NCBI GenBank assembly: GCA_032209605.1
Contig: JASFXZ010000035.1
Location: 439,001-503,000 of the forward strand
Source of the DNA: Mactromeris polynyma
Lineage: Eukaryota > Mollusca > Bivalvia > Venerida > Mactridae
Reading direction: 5' to 3'
DNA: 64,000 bases
Every line of letters starts with the position of its first letter. Positions within the stretch are counted from its first letter, which is position 1. Positions 25,501-37,500 of the stretch are shown piece after piece. The notes under the pieces are model-generated. The model was not told the DNA's origin. It saw only the letters and a list, made by a program, of their open reading frames with translations, and did no database searches. The position numbers were made by a program, and so were the translations under genes.

Positions 25501-28500
25501 TTACCATACTATGTACAGTACTACCATACCATACTGTATTACCATACTATGTACTACCATACCATACTGTATTACCATACTATGTACAGTACTACCATAC
25601 CATACTATGTACTACCATACCATACTGTATTACCATACTATGTACAGTACTACCATACCATACTGTATTACCATACTATGTACAGTACTACCATACCATA
25701 CTGTATTACCATACTATGTACTACCATACCATACTGTATTACCATACTATGTACTACCATACCATACTGTATTACCATACTATGTACTACCATACCATAC
25801 TATATTACCATACTATGTACAGTACTACCATACCATACTGTATTACCATACTATGTACTACCATACCATACTGTATTACCATACTATGTACTACCATACC
25901 ATACTGTATTACCATACTATGTACTGCCATACCATACTGTATTACCATACTATGTACTACCATACCATACTGTATTACCATACTATGTACTACCATACCA
26001 TACTGTATTACCATACTATGTACTACCATACCATACTGTACTACCATACTATGTACTACCATACCATACTATGTACTACCATACCATACTGTATTACCAT
26101 ACTATGTACTGCCTACTCAGCAGTAGGCCCTGTCGAAAATAGCTCTGTAATTTTTTCGTATTTTTTCATCATTCAAGAATTCAAGGTAATTTTTTGTAAA
26201 ATTCAAGTAGTTTTAAAGGAGTAGGCATCAAATTCCAGGACTTTTAAGACCTGTGTGAACCTTGATAAAGAGCAAAATAGGACATGAACATTGTGTTCTT
26301 TACTCCTTGGTGGTCTTGTTATTAAGGTGGTCTTTAAGTGAGGTTTTACACTTATCTATAATACCTACCTTACTAACAGGATGATGGCGTTCTACTGTAA
26401 CAGAACTCATGGGTGGCGCCAGGGTGGAGCCTCCTAAACCTTTGGATCTTTTGTTGTCTATCTTTGACGTAGTTTTTGTGTTAAGTGATTTGGACGAACC
26501 AGGTCTAGTTGTTGAAGACTTAATACCCTAAATATGGTAAAAAAAAATGACTAAACAAATGAACTAAAAATGGGTCAAGCAATTAGTAAGCCAGAGTTTT
26601 ATATTTTTTGTTTTACGGGAGCGTCGTACCTAAATATTGCAAAACCCAAATAAAAATAAAATTTGTAAGTTATTTTGTTTTTTGAGACAGATTATTGACA
26701 CACGATTGATGCTGCTGCTGAGATGTGCAAATTGTTAATTCTTAACTTTCCATCACAGAAGTGGGATGAATATTTTTACTTAATGGTCATACATGTCTTA
26801 TTTGAAATTTTACATAAAACAATAATGAAATTTAAAATATTCATGGGTAACTTTTGGATGGAAGTATACATTATCTTACAGTAGGTTTTGTCTGTGTAAC
26901 AGACGACGGTCTGGATCCCTCGCTGGTCACAATCCTCTCGTGCACAAGCTGCCCAGACTCGTGCGGTAGTGTTTTAGGAATACTGTAATCTTTGTCTGGC
27001 AAACTCTCCTTCATATTCTCACTTATGTCGTCCGGTATTTGACCATTACCTGTGAAATATTGAATTTCATGAGGAGTTATGTCCCTTGAGTATAAAGGTG
27101 TATTTTTTTGTTAGGATGATTATTTTAGATTTATGTTATGACATTTAAGGAATAACAGGGGTTCCATTTGACCCTGGAGTTGACCCTTTGACCCCTGGAA
27201 TTTCAGAAAAAAACACATTTTGACCCTAATGTATTCTTATTGAAGGGTCAATTTTTCTCTAAGTTATAGGTAATTTGGCAGTAAAATGTTAAAATCGGTC
27301 AAAAATTATCACAATGACCCTTGACCTTGAGCCCCTAGTGGAACCCCTGCTACTTAAAGGTTTGGACATAGTGAATTGGTGAGAAAAGTTTTGTCATGAT
27401 TTAACGACTATACAAGCCAGTAAGACTCTAGATGCATCAAGACAAGGCTAAAGTCCATGCCGGTTTGTATCAGTTCCAGACCTGACAGACCGGACTTTAG
27501 TCCGTCTAAAAATTATTATCAACAGAACGCTTGAATCCTGAATTACAGAACATTATCACACCTGTAGTTTAACCCTAACTGTTCACAGCCCTGTCTTTTC
27601 ACCAGGTAAATTACTGAATATTACTGCACTTTTCGTACTAAATGGTCCGAGTTGGATTAAAAATTACAGTATAATAGTCGGAGGCATAGTCGGGCCATGT
27701 TCATTTCACATGACTTTCTGGTGGATCTGGGGGTAAACTCTGCAATTCTAAATCATGGAAGGTGCATTCTAAGAGATTTGAAGACATATGTTATCAAAAT
27801 ATAAAGTGCAAAGTTTAGTTGTTTTAGCCATGCTGCAAAGTAATAACTAGATTGTGTTTTGCCTTCAACCATGAAAGCTTCCTTATCCAGGGCTCTAGAC
27901 ATCCACTCACCCAGCGTCCCAGACTAGTCTAATGCTGAGTCAGGCTACCAACAGTTGAGTTGATGTTAGTTCCAGACAAGACAGACTTTAAAGCTTACCA
28001 GCATCAGCAAATATTCAGTTGTAAGTCAAACTTTAGAATTCCACAAGCACATACATGTGATTATTAATTTTAGATTGTGGAGCTATCATTTTGTGTTTAT
28101 TTGTTACTTAATTGACTGATAATCTCAGGCAACTAGGTTCCTATATCTGACAAGTCAAATTTTACATTTCCATTAGTCCGGCACAAGGGTTTTTGAAAAC
28201 AATTTCTAGAGCCCTGTTTCCATCCAACTTTTATACCATTTTAGCTATAATTATTTTTTCATGTTTTCAACTGCTGTTACTGGCATGCATTTATGTGTGT
28301 ATAGCTAACTACACCCCTGAAGGTTGAAATATAGATACACAATACCTATGTCTCTGTAGAAATACAAATACACAATACCTATGTCTCTGTAGAAATACAA
28401 ATACACAATACCTATGTCTCTGTAGAAATACAAAAACACAATACCTATGTCTCTGTTGAAATACAAATACACAATACCTATGTCTCTGTAGAAATACAAA

Positions 28501-31500
28501 TACACAATACATATGTCTCTGTAGAAATACAAATACACAAAACCCATGTCTCTGTAGAAATACAAATACACAATACCTATGTCTCTGTAGAAATACAAAT
28601 ACACAATACCTATGTCTCTGTTGAAATACAAATACACAATACCTATGTCTCTGTTGAAATACAAATGCACAATACCTATGTCTCTGTTGAAATACAAATA
28701 CACAATACCTATGTCTCTGTTGAAATTCAAATACACAATACCTATGTCTCTGTAGAAATACAAATACACAATACCTATGTCTCTGTTGAAATACAAATAC
28801 ACAATACCTATGTCTCTGTTGAAATACAAATACACAATACCTATGTTTCTGTAGAAATACAAATACACAATACCTATGTTTCTGTTGAAATACAAATACA
28901 CAATACCTATGTCTCTGTAGAAATACAAATACACAATACCCATGTCTCTGTAGAAATACAAATACACAATACCAATGTCTCTGTAGAAATATTAATACAC
29001 AATACCTATGTCTCTGTTCTCCTTCTCTTCATTGTTATGGAATATGGTCATAGCTTCCAGATTGAGCGCGCACACTCCACGCATGAATGCCTTCTTCATC
29101 ATTTCTTCGTAACGTTCGCGCTCCTTATGCATCTTAGCAACCTCAATGTCAGCTACTTGCAACTTCTCATTGGCCTGTAAAAACCAATAAATTTAATATT
29201 CACACAATTTACAACTATCACACAATTTACAAGCATCACACAATTTACAACTATCACACAATTTACAAGCATCACACAATTTACAAGCATCACACAATTT
29301 ACAACTATCACACAATTTACAAGCATCACACAATTTACAACTATCACACAATTTACAAGCATCACACAATTTACAACTATCACACAATTTACAAGCATCA
29401 CACAATTTACAACTATCACACAATTTACAAGCATCACACAATTTACAACTATCACACAATTTACAAGCATCACACAATTTACAACTATCACACAATTTAC
29501 AAGCATCACACAATTTACAACTATCACACAATTTACAAGCATCACACAATTTACAACTATCACACAATTTACAAGCATCACACAATTTACAACTATCACA
29601 CAATTTACAAGCATCACACAATTTACAACTATCACACAATTTACAAGCATCACACAATTTACAACTATCACACAATTTACAAGCATCACACAATTTACAA
29701 CTATCACACAATTTACAACTATCACACAATTTACAACTATCACACAATTTACAACTATCACACAATTTACAACTATCACACAATTTACAAGCATCACACA
29801 ATTTACAACTATCACACAATTTACAAGCATCACACAATTTACAACTATCACACAATTTACAAGCATCACACAATTTACAACTATCACACAATTTACAAGC
29901 ATCACACAATTTACAACTATCACACAATTTACAAGCATCACACAATTTACAACTATCACACAATTTACAAGCATCACACAATTTACAACTATCACACAAT
30001 TTACAAGCATCACACAATTTACAACTATCACACAATTTACAAGCATCACACAATTTACAACTATCACACAATTTACAAGCATCACACAATTTACAACTAT
30101 CACACAATTTACAAGCATCACACAATTTACAACTATCACACAATTTACAAGCATCACACAATTTACAACTATCACACAATTTACAAGCATCACACAATTT
30201 ACAACTATCACACAATTTACAAGCATCACACAATTTACAACTATCACACAATTTACAAGCATCACACAATTTACAACTATCACACAATTTACAAGCATCA
30301 CACAATTTACAACTATCACACAATTTACAAGCATCACACAATTTACAACTATCACACAATTTACAAGCATCACACAATTTACAACTATCACACAATTTAC
30401 AAGCATCACACAATTTACAACTATCACACAATTTACAAGCATCACACAATTTACAACTATCACACAATTTACAACTATCACACAATTTACAACTATCACA
30501 CAATTTACAAGCATCACACAATTTACTACTATCCCACAATTTACAAACATCACATTGTCATTTCACATTGTAGGACAGGTGTCACGGACCAATAACTATT
30601 GATGCTGACATGCAATTGTAGAAAGGCTTTCACTTTGATTGGAAAGACACAGAAATATCACAAATACACAAATGTCAAAATTAAAAACAGCCATACAATG
30701 TAGATATTGAGCGTAGATATAAACAACTGTTAACATCATTGATCCTTACCTCAGCCAGTTTGGCTTCATAATCCTGCGTAAGATGAACGCAAACTTCCTC
30801 GGCTTTTGCTTGGCATGCCTTCTCTAATCTAACCCGCCATTTTGTCTTGATCACAGAATGCCAGGCGTCCCAGACTTTTCTCTGCATACATCTATCATGA
30901 TGTTTTCTGGCAATTACCGCACAAAATGTCTGAAACAGAAATCATCTTTCAGCTACACACAGAGGCTAACCTTGGCTTATCTATCTCCTGGTACAACATA
31001 CTTCACGATAACCCACTTGCCCAAAGCCCAGGACAAGTAAAATTAGCATCGGACAAGTAAAAAATCGATTTCATCTGCCCGTACGGGCAAGTCACGTTTG
31101 TAGTTAGGTCTGATTAGCTTTTATGCAAGCTGTAACAAAATTGATTACGTGGTATGCAATACTTAGACTGGTTTACATTTTTTGTCAATTTTGTAAGTGT
31201 AACAGCACTTTTTCATCAACTATCGATACCAGTCTTCATTTCCATTTAACAAATCAAAACAACCATCAAAACATCATGTTTCTTTGTTATTTTGAAGGTG
31301 CTATTAATTTTATTCAGGCAAGTATTAGTGAATTTCGATCTAGTGGAAATGGCAAGCAGTCTGCCGAATGGGCAAGTCCTTCAATTCAATTATTGAGAAG
31401 ACTGGTACATATGCCTAGCAAGGAAGATTGCATAGATGGCTATGTCTGTATGTATATATTGAGTCAAATATATCAATAATATAATGGAACGGATCCTTTG

Positions 31501-34500
31501 TCCAGTGGTAACACGCTGGAGTAGTAATCTTGAGGTCCCAGGTTTGATTTACTGCTCCATCACTAACAGTACTAACAGTTTTTCGGACGAGACTTTGAAA
31601 CAAAGCTGAGGTTTCGTGTACGATGCTTTACATTGGGCACGTAAAAGAACCAGGGGTGCTTCTAGAACTGGGGTATCTTCTGTAACATGCGCTATCCTCC
31701 AAAAATCTAAAATGACTAACATTCTTCCGGAGGCATCTCCCATATGGGAAACTGGTGGTGACCATAAATAAATGCAAATACACAACAGTATACATGTATT
31801 GATTTATCACTATTTGTATGTAGGAGCTGAGAATTACGATATAAAAGAGATGTTTGTAAAACATAATGCCCCCTGTGACCTTGACCTTTGACCCTGTGGC
31901 CCCAAAATCAATAGGGTTCCTCTGCTACCCAAGATGAATGTGTGGACTAAGTTTGAGGATAATAATTCAAGGGGTTCTTGCGTTATTATCGGAAACAAAA
32001 AAGTTACAGACCGACTGACGGACCGACTGACATGTGCAAACCAATATGCCCTCTCTTCTTCATCAATGACACCGCTTCCAGTATAATTGTTTACGTCTTC
32101 GGTAAGACGCAGCCAGGGATCGAACCCCTTACCCCCCACACTCAAAGCGGACACCATTTTTTATAAAAATGGGGTCAAACGGGGTCAGACGTTTACTCAC
32201 CTCTCGTTTGAAATCGTTGTGCTTCAACTTCCATTCACAGAAAGTTCTCATCATCTCGTTCTTGTCCTTTTGTTTTTGCATCGCGTGCGTTAAGTTTGAT
32301 ATCACCTGGTCCTTTCTCTCGATAGATTTCTCGTAGGTCGCTAACAACTCCCTCAAACTGTTCATCTCTTCCATCAGCTTCATCTTCTCCGATGCATGTC
32401 TGCAAAAACAACGACATAAAATACAGACATTGCCAAGTCTCATGAAATGTGTGGACATTGGATAATTTCGAGCCGTTGTGTACGAAAATTCAAGGACAGT
32501 CTGAAAAATGACAAATTTTATTTTTTTAGTGATTATTTTTTCAGTCATAATGTATAAGGTTAGAACTGTATTTGAAAAAAGTAAACATCTCAAAAAATAT
32601 GGAATACAATTATTAATTTGCAACAGTAAACAAGAAATGTCTTGAAATAAGATGGTCGGCACAATTTGAAGGTTATGATTTGTTGTCCAACATAACAAAA
32701 TGCCGAGATGTTATGATTTCAGGTCACTCCAGATCCAAAATGGGTTCGGATGATACCAAGTAGTCACATAGAAAGTTGTTGAATAAATGAGGTTTTTTAG
32801 TGTATATTTATGCAAATATTCATTTCGGATGATACCAAGTATTCAGATAGAAAGTTGTTGAATAAACGAGGTTTCAGTGTATTTAAGTCCAACATTTTAG
32901 AAGATGTCAATTTGAATAAGGTTGCTTACTTTTCTTGTTCCTTCAAAAGTTGAAGTCTTCCTTGTTCAACAATTCTTATCTTCGATTGTCCAAACTCTGC
33001 CTACAATATACAAATATTTACATGTTTGGACTGGTATCCCGATTTAATCACTTTCGGTTATCAGTTTGACAAGTAATTCAGTGAACCAGTCGGGAATTTA
33101 ACTAAAAATTACCCCATAACAAAAATTCACAGTTTACTTTGAAAATTGTAAGATCGCGGCTCCCGGCCAGGAGAGCGTGAGTTGGCTATCAAATCCGGGA
33201 GTCTCATGCGGAAATCAGGAGGGGTCACATGTATGACATTCAACTATGCAACTAAATTTAAACACAGTACCAAACTTACACACAATGTGTACTGGCTAGT
33301 TTGTTTGGACATGCAGCTCATCATTGAACATTCATCTTATCACAATGTGTACTGGCTAGTTTGTTTGGACATGCAGTTCATCATTGAACATTCATCTTAT
33401 CACAATGTGTACTGGCTAGTTTGTTTGGACATGCAGCTCATCATTCAACATTCATCTTATCACAATGTGTACTGGTTAGTTTGTTTGGACATGCAGTTCA
33501 CCATTCAACTTTCATCTTATCGCAATGTGTACTGGCTAGTTTGTTTGGACATGCAGCTCACCATTCAACATTCATCTTATCACAATGTGTCCTGGCTAGT
33601 TTGTTTGGACATGCAGCTCACCATTCAACATTCATCTTATCACAATGTGTACTGGCTAGTTTGTTTGGACATGCAGCTCATCATTCAACATTCATCTTAT
33701 CACAATGTGTACTGGTTAGTTTGTTTGGACATGCAGTTCACCATTCAACTTTCATCTTATCACAATGTGTACTGGCTAGTTTGTTTGGACATGCAGTTTA
33801 CCATTCAACTTTCATCTTATCACAATGTGTACTGGCTAGTTTGTTTGGACATGCAGTTCACCATTCAACTTTCATCTTATCACAATGTGTACTGGTTAGA
33901 ATCAGGGAGATATATTCAGTTAAGGTGCAGAGAACGTGCGTGTTTTGACAAGTTTACCAATATTACACCTACATGGATTAACTAATTTGTACATGTACTA
34001 TGAATTTAAAATACATATACCGGTAAATATTAAAAGGATTTTTGGAATGAAGAGAAAGTATACTAGATCATGCTATCAAGTTTTTTTTTAAATATACAAA
34101 GAAATATATAAAAACAGCTACTTTTTCCGTACACATCCCTCGGTTCTGCAGTTGCTATTGTGGAATAAAAGCCTTCATTTATATTTTTTTTAAATAAAGT
34201 AGATAGCATGAGTTAGATTTGTTTCTTTTCTTTGTATCCATGTATTTCTTTTGAAAAAATAACCATTGTGCAATTAACCTGATTTACCGGACTACATGTA
34301 CAATTTGACAGTACTAAACAGGGGTTCTAACAGCTGAATGTTCTCAATCCTGAAGATTTGCTGTTTCGTTTCGTAGTTTGAGCAGAACTCATGTCAAATA
34401 ATCTCAATCACTCAGCTGCTCTGATCGAAGCTTCAATGACCCTGCAGGCATCTGATGATCTACACTATTGAAACGCATTCGTACACAGCACGTTTTCTAC

Positions 34501-37500
34501 CAGTCGCAATTTACATTGATCTAAAAGTGACCCGGTGCCTCTAAATCCGGATTTCCGTAGTAATCCTGACCAAACCATGTCATTCTTATTAACATCATAA
34601 TCAAGTCTGAAACAGTCCACAAATATATAGAAGTCTGAATCTACTTACTAGAATATTTCTTTTCAGATCTAAGCACCATTGATTCATCGTGTTCTCCATT
34701 CTGGAAACATCCGGGTCCACAGTGGCTGTATAAATCTTCTCGTACTCCATCGAAGTCTCCTGTAAAAATAACATAGTTTCCTTCACTGAACAAGCGGGAG
34801 GGCAAGATTGTTTACATTATGAGACAGGCTAACATATCACACAGAGGTACAAAGTAAATGACCAGGGTAGATGATTTCATTACGAGACAGGCTAACATAT
34901 CACACAGAGGTACAAAGTAAATGACCAGGGTAGATGATTACATTACGAGACAGGCTAACACATCACACAGAGGTACAAAGTAAGTGACCAGGGTAGATGT
35001 TTACATTATGAGACAGGCTAACATATCACACAGAGGTACAAAGTAAATGACCAGGGTAGATGATTTCATTACGAGACAGGCTAACATATCACACAGAGGT
35101 ACAAAGTAAATGACCAGGGTAGATGATTACATTACGAGACAGGCTAACACATCACACAGAGGTACAAAGTAAGTGACCAGGGTAGATGCTTACATTATGA
35201 GACAGGCTAACATATCACACAGAGGTACAAAGTAAGTGACCAGGGTAGATGCTTACGAATTATATGGTACAAAACACTACATTGACAATTGTTCCTATAC
35301 ACTTAACATAACTTATTAGTGTGCAGGTATAAATGTGACCGTATCTTGGTCAATATTAGTCTGATTTTGCTGAAATTGTCAATAAATATAGCGTATATAT
35401 ACCTGGCATAATATTTTGTTTATTTTATGTCAGAAGTCCACAGATTGAACAAATAAAATCAATAAATAAATATGATGATGCGAAAAAAATCAGTACTGCA
35501 GTTCCCCCTTAAAGATGATCTGATTGATTGGAAAGAGTCTTATAGCGTGTGTGCACACCCGGAATGCATCGTGTTATTTAAATCAATAAATTCGACCAGA
35601 GAATGATGATCCACTTGTAACCAATATCAAACACACACAATTTCATGTAGAAATGTTAATCAATAAAAACATTATTTGACAATAAAAAAGCATACTTATA
35701 AGTTTTGTAAAGTGTATAAGCTGTTCAACCTCTGTGTTTATGCTTTTCCGTTGACAACTTCTGTAAAAATGGCTCAACTCATTTTTAGACACGTTTTTAT
35801 GAAATTTTAGCAAACGTTCCATTTTGTAAATCTTACGAAAGAATCCCTGTTTTATAACTTAGAATTTATTTTCGTCTCCAGAATCAGCAGATGATGAACT
35901 AAAGTACAAAATTGGAGAAAAAAAGGGCTGGCCCCTTGAAGCTATGAAGGGCCAGGTTCTCCTATACAAAACTTCTCTTCCCTAAGCATAGGCCAGCAAT
36001 GAACAGAAAGTGATGAGATTATTAGCCTTTAGCCTAGGGTCTTATACAGCCCCTATTTTTCATTAACAAACTCTGCAGCGAGTATACTGTCAGTGCATAC
36101 ACAAAACTTACCTTTGTAACTTGACCATTTTGATTGGTGTCCGACAAATGTGACAAATGTCTAGTGAAATAATGGCTTGGTATGGGATCTACAAGAATAT
36201 AAAATACAGTAAAACCTCATTTAAAGACCACCTCAATAATAAGACCACCTCAATATAATGACCACATTTTTCAAGTCCATTTTGTCTGTTCCACTCTTTA
36301 TTTTACCTCAATATTAAGACCGTCCCAAGGGTTAGGGTTAGGGTGGTCTTATTATTGAGGTTTTACTGTATGACGCAATATAAATTGCGATTGTATTCCA
36401 AATAATGCCAGTATATAAAATCAATACAAAATCAAAACCCTTTACGCGCCCCCCACCCCTAAAATTCACCAACCTTACATGTATGTCTGAGTATAAATAC
36501 AAAAATATACAGAGATCTTTAATTATAAGATATTCAAATAAGCGATTCTAAATTGATTTTATTTTCAATAACGTATAAACAAAGAATAAAACACAGTCAC
36601 TGCCGTTTTATAAGGCTTGAGCAAAATAAAACAATGACCAAAAAGTTACGCCCCCCCTCTAACTTGCCTAAGACCAAAATTCTGGATCCGCTCCTGATAT
36701 AACATATCAATGGTTCTAGTTTTTTTATTGAAGTATTGACAATGCGGCAAGGGGAAAATTTAATACAGAATAGAGAAAAAACAGGTCTTTTTCTATAGTT
36801 CCCACAGACTATCTGACCCATTCCCAAAGCCAAATATATAGTTATTTTCCCAATCAGAAAAAACAATTCCCAATCAGAAGCACCTACCAAAAAAATCGTC
36901 TGCCTGAGCAACCTGGTATATCTTGAAGATCTTTGAATAACTGCGGCCATTATTGTCCCTTGTGTCATAAATGTTTGTGGACATTTTGTGCGTCTTTTTG
37001 ATAGTTGATATAAGAAATGTTGATCAGAATGATTGTTTAAATAAAATTTAGATATGAAAAGCTCGTTCTTTTAACTATGAAGATTCCCAAAATTGGAGTT
37101 GAAGCAATTAACGTTTTCCCAAATTGGCCAATTTTACAACACAAATTTCTAAATTTATCTAGGGTCTTTTTCCTAAAATGGACAGAAAATATAATATTCG
37201 CCAGCACCATCACTTCCAACAGTATCTGAAACATCACTTCCAACAGTATCTGAAACAATGTGTGCATGTCATCATTTACCTTATGATTTAAAGGTTTCAA
37301 ATAAATTTATTACCGTGAGGTCTATTCTCGTCCCTGATCGGCGATTCCCCACCGAAGTCTGGAAGTCTGTCCCTTGGTGTAGTTTGACCATCTAACTCTG
37401 GTAACCGTGGCGATGGTTTAGTATTTATGGGTGTAACATCAGTAGCTTCAGACAAATCTGAAATATCAGGTCATCAAACATTCATTGCATGGTTCAATAT

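Noticed and set aside
23027..26224. Three overlapping plus-strand open frames of about 1000 codons
   Set aside because: They are made of a 33-bp stop-free tandem unit; all frames give the same kind of low-complexity repeat and no start, domain or splice context supports a gene.
28305..28967. In-frame extension of POC5 exon 9 through the adjacent repeat
   Set aside because: A TAA in the first repeat unit stops read-through after four codons, and the phase-1 donor at 29005 joins correctly to the next conserved exon.
29153..30553. Minus-strand frames of 466 and 448 codons, Cys-rich
   Set aside because: The 18-bp array in POC5 intron 8 lies between two well supported POC5 exons; Cys spacing merely echoes the DNA unit.
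33182..33985. Plus-strand 267-codon frame with WLVCLDMQ repeats that look membrane-like
   Set aside because: It is the 60-bp array in POC5 intron 5, antisense to the gene; no start context or splice support.
36329..36343. GGGTTAGGGTTAGGG, telomere-like
   Set aside because: Only two and a half units, inside a MITE family B element where GGTGGTC/GACCACC motifs vary; not an interstitial telomere.
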